Shown: positions 1 through 6,829 of the stretch, piece by piece
How the letters are laid out: every line of letters begins with the position of its first letter
How positions within the stretch are numbered: position 1 is the first letter of the stretch
Origin: an uncultured Bacteroidota bacterium
Lineage (GTDB): Bacteria; Bacteroidota; Bacteroidia; Flavobacteriales; Flavobacteriaceae
Length of the DNA: 8,722 nt
Direction: 5' to 3'
Assembly (NCBI GenBank): GCA_903837025.1
Contig: CAILTC010000570.1
Location: 1 to 8,722, forward strand
Notes under the pieces: model-generated
What the model saw: only the letters and a program-made list of their open reading frames with translations
Database searches by the model: none
What the model was told of the DNA's origin: nothing
Made by a program: the position numbers and the translations under genes

Positions 1-227
1 AATAAAACATGACCCAATCGGGCTCCTATAAGCGTAGACAAAACAATCCAAATAAATAAGGAATCTAATTTTTCTATAGATTCATTTTCTCTTTCGAAAA
101 TATTTTTCATAATATACCAGCCTAAACCAAAGGCAATTACAAACATTAAGCTGTAAAAACGAATTACAAAAAAACCTAAATCAATCCCTTCCGAAGGATT
201 CCAAACTATATTTAAAGCGTGTGTCAT
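1..227 (-). CDS. lgt: Prolipoprotein diacylglyceryl transferase, N-terminal part (cut by window edge)
   Basis: Lgt is an inner-membrane enzyme that moves diacylglycerol from phosphatidylglycerol to the lipobox cysteine of prolipoproteins, the first step of lipoprotein maturation. Only the first 75 codons are present, starting at the ATG at 225-227. The translation begins MTHALNIVWNPSEGID, followed by a hydrophobic segment (about residues 17-37, LGFFVIRFYSLMFVIAFGLG), a charged stretch (FERENESIEK) and a second hydrophobic helix ending in IGARLGHVL. The GARLGHV segment matches the conserved start of the Lgt core. The gene lies 69 bp downstream of yidD on the same strand and probably ends the folE-cysS-yidD-lgt run. 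The identification rests on the N-terminus alone, but the pattern is distinctive. Confidence 0.87.
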   Translation of the reverse strand, partial: MTHALNIVWNPSEGIDLGFFVIRFYSLMFVIAFGLGWYIMKNIFERENESIEKLDSLFIWIVLSTLIGARLGHVL

Positions 228-296
228 TGTCTTTTTTATTTACTGTAAAAATACATTTTTTGTTTTGAGTAGGATGTTTTATCAATCCTAGTTGTA

Positions 297-539
297 TCAT
301 TTCTTAGGAGGAACTGGATCATACCCTTTTCTGCCCCAAGGATGACAACTCAATATTCTTTTCGTTCCTAAATAACCACCATAAAATAAGCCGTGTTTTT
401 GTAAAGCCTCAATCATATAACTCGAACAAGTGGGCTCGAATCTACAAGCTGCCGGTGTAAATGGGGAAATGGCATTTTGATAAAAACGCACTAAAAACAC
501 AAAAGGAAATATTAAGATTTTCGAAAGCATAATTTTCAT
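297..539 (-). CDS. yidD: Membrane protein insertion efficiency factor YidD
   Basis: This 80-residue protein belongs to the YidD (haemolytic domain, DUF37) family. Members are small membrane-associated proteins that help YidC insert inner-membrane proteins. The visible signatures are an N-terminal hydrophobic/amphipathic helix (about residues 5-20), the cysteine motif [10 protein letters not shown] (32-41) and the C-terminal block [17 protein letters not shown] (61-77). The length is normal for the family (roughly 70-85). The ATG at 537-539 is used; Met4 is a possible alternative start. The gene begins 19 bp after the cysS stop and precedes lgt, so it is probably translated from the cysS message. 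In many bacteria yidD sits with rnpA and yidC; here it is next to lgt, another membrane-biogenesis gene. Confidence 0.93.
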   Translation of the reverse strand: MKIMLSKILIFPFVFLVRFYQNAISPFTPAACRFEPTCSSYMIEALQKHGLFYGGYLGTKRILSCHPWGRKGYDPVPPKK

Positions 540-558
540 TTTGTTAACTTAAAGTAGA

Positions 559-2040
559 TTATTGAACATTAAATGTTGTACCTTCTTTTCCGTCTTTCAG
601 TTGGATTCCTAACGCAATCAGCTGATCTCTGATTTGGTCCGACATTGCAAAATCCTTATTGGCTCTAGCTTCATTTCGCATACCAATAAGCATGTGAACA
701 ACACCTTCCAATTTTTCGTTATTGTTTCCTGCAGTTTTTTCGTCTTTTAAACCTAACACGTCAAATACGAAAGAACGCATTAAAACGGAAAGAGATCTTA
801 AATCTTCGGCCGTTAATGTTGCTGAATTATCTTTTAATAAGTTAATAAAACGAACGCCTTCGAATAGTTGCGCAATCAAAATTGGACTATTGAAATCGTC
901 ATTCATAGCATCATAACAACTTTGTCTCCATCCAGAAATGTCAAGAGTAGAAGTAGCGCTTGCCGTAATTGATGTCAATCCATCAACGGCTTCCATCAAT
1001 CTATAAAATCCTTTTTCTGCAGCAAGAATGGCATCATTTGTAAAGTCAAGATTGCTTCTGTAGTGGGCTTGCAACATAAAAAAACGAGCAACACTAGGAG
1101 AGAACGCTTTGCTTAAAATTGGATTTTCTCCAGTGATAATTTCCCTTGGCAAGATATTATTTCCGGTAGATTTCGCCATTTTTTTTCCGTTCAAAGTGAG
1201 CATGTTGGCGTGCATCCAATAATTTACGGGTGTATGTCCTGTGCAAGCTTCGTTCTGGGCAATTTCGCATTCGTGATGTGGAAATTTTAAATCCATACCA
1301 CCTCCATGAATGTCAAAATGATTGCCTAAATATTTAGTACTCATTGCGGTACATTCAAGGTGCCAACCCGGAAAACCATCACTCCATGGCGAAGGCCAAC
1401 GCATAATATGTTGTGGTTCAGCTTTTTTCCAAAGGGCAAAATCTTGTGCGTTTTTCTTGTCGCTTTGACCGTCAAGATCTCTGGTATTGGCGAGCATATC
1501 CTCAATATTTCGGCCACTTAAAATGCCGTAATTATTGGTTTTGTTATATTTAACAACGTCAAAATACACAGATCCATTGACTTCGTAAGCAAATCCGTTA
1601 TCAATAATTTTTTTAACAATTTCAATTTGTTCGATAATATGTCCGGTTGCCGTAGGTTCGATACTTGGGGGTAAAAAACCAAATAGACTTAATATATCAT
1701 GGAAATCAACGGTGTATTGTTGCACCACTTCCATGGGTTCAAGTTGTTCTAAACGTGCTTTTTTTGCAATTTTATCTTCGCCATCATCCACATCATCTAC
1801 GATATGCCCCACATCGGTAATGTTTCTTACGTATCGGGTTTTGTATCCTAAATGCAAAAAATACCTGAATATCACATCAAATGACATAAAGGTACGCACA
1901 TTACCAAGATGTACATTGCTATAAACCGTTGGTCCGCAAACATACATTCCTACATTTCCTTCGTGAATTGGCGTGAAAGTTTCTTTTTCTCCCGAAAGAG
2001 AATTGTATATTTTTAAAGTTTGCGTTTTATATAATGGCAT
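559..2040 (-). CDS. cysS: Cysteinyl-tRNA synthetase
   Basis: This cytoplasmic class I aminoacyl-tRNA synthetase of 493 residues activates cysteine with ATP and loads it on tRNA-Cys. The HIGH signature appears as HLGN (residues 44-47) and the KMSKS loop as KMAKS (287-291). The likely zinc ligands that select cysteine are Cys35 (in CGPTVY), Cys230 (WHLEC), His255 and Glu259 (in HHECE). The region after about 330 matches the helical anticodon-binding part, ending KEGTTFNVQ. The length is somewhat above the E. coli enzyme (461), as expected for Bacteroidota. The ATG at 2038-2040 gives [14 protein letters not shown], the normal family N-terminus. An array of 8-bp repeats ends 11 bp before the start codon. 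yidD follows after 19 bp. All catalytic motifs are intact. Confidence 0.98.
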   Translation of the reverse strand: MPLYKTQTLKIYNSLSGEKETFTPIHEGNVGMYVCGPTVYSNVHLGNVRTFMSFDVIFRYFLHLGYKTRYVRNITDVGHIVDDVDDGEDKIAKKARLEQLEPMEVVQQYTVDFHDILSLFGFLPPSIEPTATGHIIEQIEIVKKIIDNGFAYEVNGSVYFDVVKYNKTNNYGILSGRNIEDMLANTRDLDGQSDKKNAQDFALWKKAEPQHIMRWPSPWSDGFPGWHLECTAMSTKYLGNHFDIHGGGMDLKFPHHECEIAQNEACTGHTPVNYWMHANMLTLNGKKMAKSTGNNILPREIITGENPILSKAFSPSVARFFMLQAHYRSNLDFTNDAILAAEKGFYRLMEAVDGLTSITASATSTLDISGWRQSCYDAMNDDFNSPILIAQLFEGVRFINLLKDNSATLTAEDLRSLSVLMRSFVFDVLGLKDEKTAGNNNEKLEGVVHMLIGMRNEARANKDFAMSDQIRDQLIALGIQLKDGKEGTTFNVQ

Positions 2041-2051
2041 GCTCTTTTTTG

Positions 2052-2083
2052 TTAAATCGTTTATTTGTTGAATCGTTTATTTG
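2052..2083. repeat. Octamer tandem repeat array A (before cysS)
   Basis: Four consecutive 8-bp units read on the + strand: TTAAATCG, TTTATTTG, TTGAATCG, TTTATTTG. A weaker partial unit may follow up to about 2091, overlapping the stop codon of the neighbouring pseudogene. Positions 2058-2075 form an imperfect inverted repeat (16 of 18) with 2487-2504 in array B on the other side of the pseudogene. A 21-bp stretch at 2061-2081 is identical to 6916-6936 before valS. Seen from cysS the array ends 11 bp before the ATG. Function is unknown. Confidence 0.85.
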
Positions 2084-2085
2084 TA

Positions 2086-2457
2086 TTACGATTTGTCAAT
2101 AGATAGATAATATTTTTTTAGATTATTAATTTGGTTACAAATTTTTTCAAGTTTTTCTTTAGAAATTGTATAATCTTCTTCTGAAATATAATTTAAGTCC
2201 TTACAAATTATTAAGTGATTCAAAGTTTCCATTGCTGAAGAGTGAGAAATAGTTAAAAAATGTGCCTTGTCTTTATTGGTATTTCTTGATCTTCCTTCTT
2301 ATATATTTGTTGCTATAGAGGATGAACTTCTTTTTATTTGAGATGTTATTCCGAATATTTCATTTGATGGAAATTTGGCAGTTAATTTATAAATGTCCAT
2401 AATAGACATTCTTGAATTTTGCCAAACTTCTAATTTTCCGAATGAAAATACATACAT
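2086..2457 (-). pseudogene. Four-helix-bundle protein (S23 / 23S rRNA intervening-sequence family), interrupted by one stop codon
   Basis: Reading left from the ATG at 2455-2457 gives 123 codons plus stop in one frame, with a single TAA at codon 53 (2299-2301). The first part contains FGKLEVWQNSRMSIMDIYKL, then KFPSNEIFGITSQIKRSSSSI. The part after the stop continues EGRSRNTNKDKAHFLTISHS, then METLNHLIICKDLNYISEED. This is the order expected of the four-helix-bundle family, whose central motif is normally SNIAEG or NISEG-like; here it reads TNI-stop-EG, consistent with one TCA-to-TAA change. There is no frameshift and length is normal, so decay is recent or the stop is a sequencing error. Relatives occur as 23S rRNA intervening-sequence proteins and as the Avd accessory protein of diversity-generating retroelements; the role of free-standing copies is poorly known. 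Octamer arrays flank it on both sides, and it splits folE from cysS. Confidence 0.88.
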
Positions 2458-2486
2458 AGTAACATTATTTAAGTCCAATTCTCTTC

Positions 2487-2518
2487 CGAATAAACAAATA
2501 AACGTTTAAACGAATAAA
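2487..2518. repeat. Octamer tandem repeat array B (after folE)
   Basis: Four consecutive 8-bp units on the + strand: CGAATAAA, CAAATAAA, CGTTTAAA, CGAATAAA. On the - strand they read TTTATTCG, TTTAAACG, TTTATTTG, TTTATTCG, the same unit as array A but on the opposite strand. The array starts 29 bp upstream of the four-helix-bundle start codon and ends 7 bp from the folE stop. Together, A and B bracket the pseudogene as inverted arms. Confidence 0.85.
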
Positions 2519-2525
2519 CAATAAA

Positions 2526-3197
2526 TTAGAATTTCGTTTCTAATTTTATGTAATCCAAAAGTTCTCTGCGAGTTTGTTCGTTTTTGAAAGCCCCTCCAAA
2601 TTCTGACGTTACGGTGCTGCTTTCTATATCTTGAATTCCTCTTGAATTTACACAAAGATGTTTTGCATCGATAATGCAAGCAACATCTTCAGTTCCTAAA
2701 GCAATTTGAAGTTCTTGTACAATTTGCATGGTCAAGCGTTCTTGAACTTGTGGTCTTTTTGAATAAAATTCAACAATTCTATTTATTTTCGATAATCCTA
2801 TAACGCGTCCTTTTGAGATATAAGCAACGTGAGCTCTACCAATTATTGGAAGCAAATGATGTTCGCAGGTAGAATAGAGTGTGATGTTTTTTTCAACCAA
2901 CATTTCTCCGTATTTGTATCCATTTTCGAATGTAGAAGCACTAGGTTTTTTGGCAGGATTTAGTCCTCCAAAAATTTCTTTTACAAACATTTTGGCTACA
3001 CGATTAGGTGTTCCTTTTAGGCTATCGTCCGTCATATCCATTCCAAGAGTGATCAGAATGTTCTCGACATCTTTTTTTATTTTTTCAATTTTTTGATCAT
3101 CGGTAATATCAAAAGCATCATCTCTTACAGGGTTTGTAGCAGATAAACTAATATGATTTTCGCCTATTTCATCATGAAATTCTTCGTTGTTCATCAT
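2526..3197 (-). CDS. folE: GTP cyclohydrolase I
   Basis: The enzyme converts GTP to 7,8-dihydroneopterin triphosphate, the first step to tetrahydrofolate and other pterins; it acts as a cytosolic homodecamer with zinc. From the chosen start it has 223 residues, close to the E. coli length (222). The zinc-site motif STCEHHLLP places Cys111 and His114 as ligands with Cys182 (in AKHLCVNSRG); His113 and His180 are the expected catalytic histidines. SKINRIVEFYSKRPQVQERL and the C-terminal region around FGGAFK also match the family. The frame extends one codon upstream to a TTG at 3200, but two ATGs follow directly (3197 and 3194), so ATG is preferred. The N-terminal 35 residues are acidic and variable. 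It lies 91 bp from the aminotransferase, behind a terminator, so it probably has its own promoter. Confidence 0.97.
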   Translation of the reverse strand: MMNNEEFHDEIGENHISLSATNPVRDDAFDITDDQKIEKIKKDVENILITLGMDMTDDSLKGTPNRVAKMFVKEIFGGLNPAKKPSASTFENGYKYGEMLVEKNITLYSTCEHHLLPIIGRAHVAYISKGRVIGLSKINRIVEFYSKRPQVQERLTMQIVQELQIALGTEDVACIIDAKHLCVNSRGIQDIESSTVTSEFGGAFKNEQTRRELLDYIKLETKF

Positions 3198-3237
3198 CAA
3201 AAGTTACTATTATAATGGGTGTGTTAATTTTAAGGAG

Positions 3238-3270
3238 TAAAGATAATTAATAAAAGCCAAAGAATTTCAA
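3238..3270 (-). promoter_or_regulatory. Candidate promoter for folE
   Basis: On the - strand a TATCTTTA (3238-3245) resembles the Bacteroidota -7 box TAnnTTTG with one mismatch. It lies 22 bp downstream of a TTG (3268-3270), within the usual 17-23 bp spacing. The TTG falls in the loop of the upstream terminator hairpin, so termination and initiation signals would overlap. Leader length would be about 30-40 nt. Inferred from pattern only. Confidence 0.3.
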
Positions 3271-3286
3271 CGGCTTTTATTAATTA
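3244..3286 (-). terminator. Hairpin terminator after the aminotransferase gene
   Basis: A perfect 15-bp inverted repeat (3244-3258 with 3272-3286) surrounds a 13-nt loop. It begins 2 bp after the aminotransferase stop codon on the - strand. The stem core is AAAAGCC/GGCTTTT, which gives a run of T on the exit side in transcription direction. It would separate the aminotransferase transcript from folE. Confidence 0.8.
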
Positions 3287-3288
3287 AA

Positions 3289-4527
3289 TTAAGCATTTTC
3301 TCTAGCTGCGGCTGTTAAAATTGAAAGGCTCTTTTCGGAATTATAGATCGGAATAGCCACTTTTAGTATTTGAACGGCGCGAATTAAATCTTCTTTTTTC
3401 AAGACATAAGCAATTCGAACCTGATTTAAACCAACGCCTGGAGTGGAATAAAACCCAGCAGCTGGAGCTAACATCACCGTTTCGTTGTCTAAATTATAAC
3501 TTTCTAGCAACCATTGCGAAAAATCATCGGTATTGTCAACCGGAAGTTGAGCGATACAATAAAAAGCCGCTTTTGGAGTCGTTACTACAACCCCTTCTAT
3601 TTTATTTAATTCGCTGATCAAAGTGTTTCTTCGGTCTTTGTATTCAGAAATAACCTCGTCAAAATAGCTCTGAGGGGTGTCTATTGCGGCTTCGCAAGCA
3701 ATTTGTTCGATTGTTGGCGGACATAAACGTGCCTGAGCAAATTTCATCGCAGCCGAAATAACCTCTTTATTTTTAGTCACCATGCAACCAATACGTGCGC
3801 CACACATGCTGTATCTTTTAGAAACAGAATCAATCATAATCACATTTTGCTCGATTCCCTTCAAGTTCATCACCGAAAAATGTATGTCTTTTTTATCGTA
3901 AATAAATTCTCGATACACTTCGTCTGCGATTAAAAATAAATCGTGTTTTCGTACCAATTCGCCCAATTGATTAATTTCGGATTCCGAATACAAATAGCCC
4001 GTTGGATTATTTGGATTACAGATTAAAATGGCTTTAGTTTTTGGTGTAATGGCTTTTTCAAATTCTTCAATTGTAGGAAGTGTAAATCCGCTTTCGATGT
4101 TCGAAATTACAGGCACAACTCTAGCACTAGATTCTTCTGAAAAGGCATGATAATTAGCATAAAAAGGCTCCGGAATAATAACTTCATCTTCGGGATCCAT
4201 AATACTACCAAGGGCAAACAAAAGTGCCTCAGAACCACCTGTGGTTATCATTATATCTTCAAAGGCTACTTTTACATCTTGATTGGTATAAAAATCAGCT
4301 AGTTTTCTTCGGTAACTTTCGTAACCTGCCGAAGGTCCGTATTCTATGATGTCTAAATCAATATTTTTTATGGCCTCAATGGCAATTTCCGGGCTTTTTA
4401 TATCGGGTTGTCCAATGTTTAAATGATACACTTTATGACCTTTTTTCTTAGCTATTTCTGCATAAGGAGCCAACTTTCTAATTGGCGATTCGGGCATTCT
4501 ACGACCTCTGATTGAAATTTCAGGCAT
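3289..4527 (-). CDS. PLP-dependent class I/II aminotransferase
   Basis: This is a fold-type I aminotransferase of the aspartate aminotransferase superfamily, 412 residues from the chosen start. Visible motifs (numbered from that start) are MPESPIRKLAPYA near the N-terminus, NIGQPDIKSPE, the cofactor-contacting TTGGSEALL (about 95-103), NPNNPTG (171-177; Asn174), the PLP-ring pair Asp202/Tyr205 in IADEVY, the Schiff-base lysine Lys237 in DSVSKRYSMCGARIGC, and the carboxylate-binding Arg371 in NQVRIAY. The frame opens at a TTG at 4548, but the ATG at 4525-4527 gives the normal N-terminus (MPEISIRGRRMPESP) and is preferred. The amino-acid substrate cannot be decided from sequence; aspartate or a broad-range activity is plausible. 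It stands as a single gene, with a divergent neighbour upstream and a strong terminator downstream. Confidence 0.93.
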   Translation of the reverse strand: MPEISIRGRRMPESPIRKLAPYAEIAKKKGHKVYHLNIGQPDIKSPEIAIEAIKNIDLDIIEYGPSAGYESYRRKLADFYTNQDVKVAFEDIMITTGGSEALLFALGSIMDPEDEVIIPEPFYANYHAFSEESSARVVPVISNIESGFTLPTIEEFEKAITPKTKAILICNPNNPTGYLYSESEINQLGELVRKHDLFLIADEVYREFIYDKKDIHFSVMNLKGIEQNVIMIDSVSKRYSMCGARIGCMVTKNKEVISAAMKFAQARLCPPTIEQIACEAAIDTPQSYFDEVISEYKDRRNTLISELNKIEGVVVTTPKAAFYCIAQLPVDNTDDFSQWLLESYNLDNETVMLAPAAGFYSTPGVGLNQVRIAYVLKKEDLIRAVQILKVAIPIYNSEKSLSILTAAARENA

Positions 4528-4652
4528 GATTGTTAATGTTTGCTGCAAATTTGCGATTTTTTTTCGAATTTAAAACTGTCAAAATGCTTATTTGTCTTTA
4601 AAAAAGGGATGATTTTACTTATTTTTAGTAACTTTATAGAAACCTTTTTTTA
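4528..4652. promoter_or_regulatory. Divergent promoter region between aminotransferase and aspartyl protease
   Basis: This 125-bp AT-rich gap must hold the start signals of both genes. Leftward, the palindrome GCAAATTTGC (4545-4554) contains CAAATTTG, one mismatch from TAnnTTTG, about 18 nt from the aminotransferase ATG; no well-spaced TTG is seen. Rightward, TAACTTTA (4629-4636) is one mismatch from TAnnTTTG and lies 16 nt before the protease ATG, again without a convincing -33 box. Neither gene has a Shine-Dalgarno sequence. Exact sites are uncertain. Confidence 0.35.
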
Positions 4653-5984
4653 ATGAAAAAATTATTCCCAATAATTTTCATTTTCATTTTTTCTTTTCCT
4701 GTTTTGGGTCAAGAGGGATTTTTGTTCGAAAAAGGGGCTAATAAAGTTGTAATTCCTTTTCAATTTATCAATAATTTAATCTTTATTCCTATAAAAGTCA
4801 ACGGAGTAGAATTGAATTTTTTACTCGATTCTGGGGTCGAAGAAACTATTCTTTTTAGTATGCAAGACAAGAAAGAAGTTCGTTTTTTTAACGTCGAAAA
4901 AATTGCATTGCGTGGTTTGGGCGCTGAGGATTCTGTCGAAGGTTTGAAATCGACTAATAATACTTTGGAAATCAATTCTATAAAATCAACTAATCACTTG
5001 TTGTACATAATTTTAGACCAAAGTTTTAATCTTTCGTCACATTTAGGAATTCCTGTGAATGGAATTATTGGCTATCATTTTCTTAAAAATAATTTAGTGG
5101 AAATCAATTACGATAGAAAGCGAATTACGATTTATAAAGACACTGATAAAAACAAAAAAAGAATTGAGCGGAAATACCGAAAAGTTCCCATAACAATTGA
5201 AAAGTTTAAGCCTTATTTATATAGTAATATTGTATTAAATGCTCTTGATATTCCTGTGAAATTATTAGTAGACATTGGTAACAGTGATGCTATTTGGCTT
5301 TTCGAAAATAATTCAAAATCGGTCAATGTCCCTACTAAAAATTTTGAAGATTATCTGGGCGAAGGTTTTAGTGGTGAAGTAGAAGGGAAAAGAGCTCAAA
5401 TTACTAAATTTACGATGGCAGATTTTAATTTTAATAATCCAATTGTAGCTTTTCCGGATTCGTCTTCAATAAAAAATGTGCAGCTGGTAAAAGATCGCGC
5501 CGGCTCGGTTGGATCCGAAATTTTAAGAAGATTTTCGGTAGTTTTTGATTATCAAAACCAGAAAATGTATTTACGTAAAAATGGGGATTTCAATTCACCT
5601 TTTAGTTATAATAAAAGTGGCGTCGAAATTCAACATGATGGTTTGCAGTGGGTCAAGGAAACGGTACGTTTAGAAACGGTTCCGATTATAAAGTCCGGTG
5701 ATTTAGCGTTAAAAGAAAATGAATCAGAAAATAATTTCAAATATAAGTTCGTATTAAAGCCGATATATTTGATTGCAAATGTTCGAAAAAATTCTCCTGC
5801 AGCAATAAGTGGGTTGCAAAAAGGAGATATTGTCATTCGTATTAATAATTCTCCAGCTTATAAATACAGCTTGCATGAAATTAATTCACTCCTGAAATCA
5901 GAGGAAGAAAAATGGATCACTTTTGAAGTGGAAAGACAAGGTCAGGTTTTGGTATTTAAATTTCAATTATTGAATGTTTTATAA
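4653..5984 (+). CDS. Secreted two-lobed aspartyl protease with C-terminal PDZ domain
   Basis: The 443-residue protein starts with a signal peptide (MKKLFPIIFIFIFSFPVLGQ, cleavage likely near residue 19-20), so it is exported. Two retropepsin-like aspartyl protease repeats follow. The first has FLLDSG (Asp59) and ends with GIIGYHFLKNNLVEINYD (about 137-154). The second has LLVDIGNSDAIW (Asp207) and ends with GSEILRRFSVVFDYQNQKMY (about 287-306). Residues about 365-443 form a PDZ domain (NSPAAISGLQKGDIVIRINN), which in such proteins binds peptide C-termini or positions substrates. The second active-site triplet is DIG rather than D-T/S-G, so activity is uncertain. Substrate is unknown; a periplasmic or cell-surface location is inferred. 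It is monocistronic, facing a hairpin terminator. Confidence 0.88.
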   Translation: MKKLFPIIFIFIFSFPVLGQEGFLFEKGANKVVIPFQFINNLIFIPIKVNGVELNFLLDSGVEETILFSMQDKKEVRFFNVEKIALRGLGAEDSVEGLKSTNNTLEINSIKSTNHLLYIILDQSFNLSSHLGIPVNGIIGYHFLKNNLVEINYDRKRITIYKDTDKNKKRIERKYRKVPITIEKFKPYLYSNIVLNALDIPVKLLVDIGNSDAIWLFENNSKSVNVPTKNFEDYLGEGFSGEVEGKRAQITKFTMADFNFNNPIVAFPDSSSIKNVQLVKDRAGSVGSEILRRFSVVFDYQNQKMYLRKNGDFNSPFSYNKSGVEIQHDGLQWVKETVRLETVPIIKSGDLALKENESENNFKYKFVLKPIYLIANVRKNSPAAISGLQKGDIVIRINNSPAYKYSLHEINSLLKSEEEKWITFEVERQGQVLVFKFQLLNVL

Positions 5985-5985
5985 A

Positions 5986-6013
5986 ATAAAGCTTCTTGAA
6001 GAAGAAGCTTTAT
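5986..6013. terminator. Bidirectional hairpin terminator between convergent genes
   Basis: A perfect 12-bp stem (5986-5997 with 6002-6013, core AAAGCTTCTT/AAGAAGCTTT) closes a 4-nt GAAG loop. It starts 2 bp after the protease stop and lies 10 bp beyond the stop of the leftward lipoprotein gene. T-rich sequence follows on both strands (GTTTGTTTGTTATTTT rightward, TTTTAT leftward), so it can serve both transcripts. Confidence 0.85.
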
Positions 6014-6023
6014 CGTTTGTTTG

Positions 6024-6341
6024 TTATTTTGTGATTGCTAAATAATCTAGAGGAACATCTAGAAATTCTTGATAGCTAGCACTGGTTGCCGGGCCATCAT
6101 TTAAAGCGGAATGTTCTGCGATGCGAATAGTTAATTTGCCACTTGTGTTTTCTTGTCCGGTAACAATGTCACCAATTTTATAACATTTCTCTGAAAGTCC
6201 AACTACGCCACCAACGGTAACAGTTGTGCAATAAGGCTTTGTGAAAGCATAATTTGTGCTGGTTGTATTAGAATCTTTTGTGCAGCCTTCAAATGTATAA
6301 ATGAATGTGATTAAACTTAAAAAGAAAAATATTTTTTTCAT
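6024..6341 (-). CDS. Small putative lipoprotein of unknown function
   Basis: This 105-residue protein opens with MKKIFFFLSLITFIYTFEGC, a charged start, a hydrophobic core and a cysteine at position 20 followed by TKDSNTTS. This looks like a lipoprotein signal peptide, although FEGC is a weak lipobox because phenylalanine and glutamate occupy -3 and -2. The lysine/aspartate just after the cysteine recalls the lipoprotein export signals described for Bacteroidota. The mature part has two more cysteines (38 and 53) flanking a glycine/valine-rich stretch (TTVTVGGVVGLSEK), possibly a disulfide, and ends with FLDVPLDYLAITK. I recognise no domain. It lies 40 bp after the DUF1573 gene on the same strand and probably shares its transcript, ending at the bidirectional terminator. 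Start ATG is at 6339-6341. Confidence 0.7.
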   Translation of the reverse strand: MKKIFFFLSLITFIYTFEGCTKDSNTTSTNYAFTKPYCTTVTVGGVVGLSEKCYKIGDIVTGQENTSGKLTIRIAEHSALNDGPATSASYQEFLDVPLDYLAITK

Positions 6342-6381
6342 AATTTTTCTTTTAGAGCTTTTTAAAGATATTTAAAACTTG

Positions 6382-6771
6382 TTAATCGGCAATAACCTCT
6401 CCTTTTATTTTCAGGGCGATTCTACCGCCTTCATAGTTAACGGCATTCGATTCGACGGTGATTGTTTTTCTGATTGGACCCGGAATCATATTGTATTTAA
6501 TATCTATTTTTCCTTTTTTCCCTGGCATAATTGACTCAGTTGGTTTTGAGGAAATCGAAAAACCAGAAGTAGAAAGCACATTTATGATGTTTAGTGGCGC
6601 ATCTCCGGTATTGATAAATTCAAAAGAGCGAATTCCATTATCCTTTTTTTTAGAAATAGTGCCATAATCTACCGTATTATCAGCTATTTTGAATTCTATT
6701 TTTGGGCCATTTTGTGCAAATCCAAAACTACTTATAAGTAGGATTGCCAGTAAAGTGACTGTGTTTTTCAT
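6382..6771 (-). CDS. DUF1573 domain protein, exported
   Basis: The 129-residue protein has a cleavable signal peptide (MKNTVTLLAILLISSFGFAQ, likely cut before Gln20) and one Ig-like DUF1573 domain, as seen in IEFKIADNTVDYGTISKKKD, FEFINTGDAPLNIINV, MPGKKGKIDIKYNMIPGPIR and ALKIKGEV. Proteins of this family are common and multi-copy in Bacteroidota; their role is not established, and a periplasmic or surface structural part is likely. Most family members carry SSCGCT after the NV strand; this one has STSGFS (67-72), so both cysteines are missing. Start ATG is at 6769-6771. The small lipoprotein gene follows after 40 bp. A well-spaced promoter candidate lies just upstream. Confidence 0.87.
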   Translation of the reverse strand: MKNTVTLLAILLISSFGFAQNGPKIEFKIADNTVDYGTISKKKDNGIRSFEFINTGDAPLNIINVLSTSGFSISSKPTESIMPGKKGKIDIKYNMIPGPIRKTITVESNAVNYEGGRIALKIKGEVIAD

Positions 6772-6799
6772 GGGCGTATTTTTTTAACTTCATCAGGAG

Positions 6800-6829
6800 T
6801 AAATATACTTTGTTTTAATTAATGTACAA
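6800..6829 (-). promoter_or_regulatory. Candidate promoter for the DUF1573-lipoprotein transcript
   Basis: On the - strand a TTG (6827-6829) is followed after exactly 19 bp by TATATTTA (6800-6807), one mismatch from the Bacteroidota -7 box TAnnTTTG. The spacing is in the expected 17-23 bp range and the leader would be about 20-25 nt. This is the best-spaced promoter candidate in the window. Confidence 0.5.

Noticed and set aside
270..290. Hairpin TAGGAT/ATCCTA after yidD as a terminator
   Set aside because: The stem is only 6 bp with a 9-nt loop and no T-run follows in the leftward direction. lgt probably continues on the same transcript.
2299..2301. Programmed readthrough or recoding of the stop in the four-helix-bundle gene
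   Set aside because: The stop is TAA, which is not used for selenocysteine, and no stem-loop is evident next to it. A mutation or sequencing error is simpler.
2052..2518. CRISPR-like or minisatellite array interpretation of the octamers
   Set aside because: Units are only 8 bp and contiguous without spacers, in short runs of four to seven. The orientation flip also does not fit a CRISPR array.
2041..2525. Insertion sequence between folE and cysS
   Set aside because: No transposase reading frame, even degraded, and no clear target-site duplication could be found. Only the four-helix-bundle gene and octamer arrays are present.
3198..3200. TTG start one codon upstream for folE (and TTG at 4546-4548 for the aminotransferase)
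   Set aside because: In both cases an in-frame ATG shortly downstream gives the family-typical N-terminus, so the ATG starts were used.
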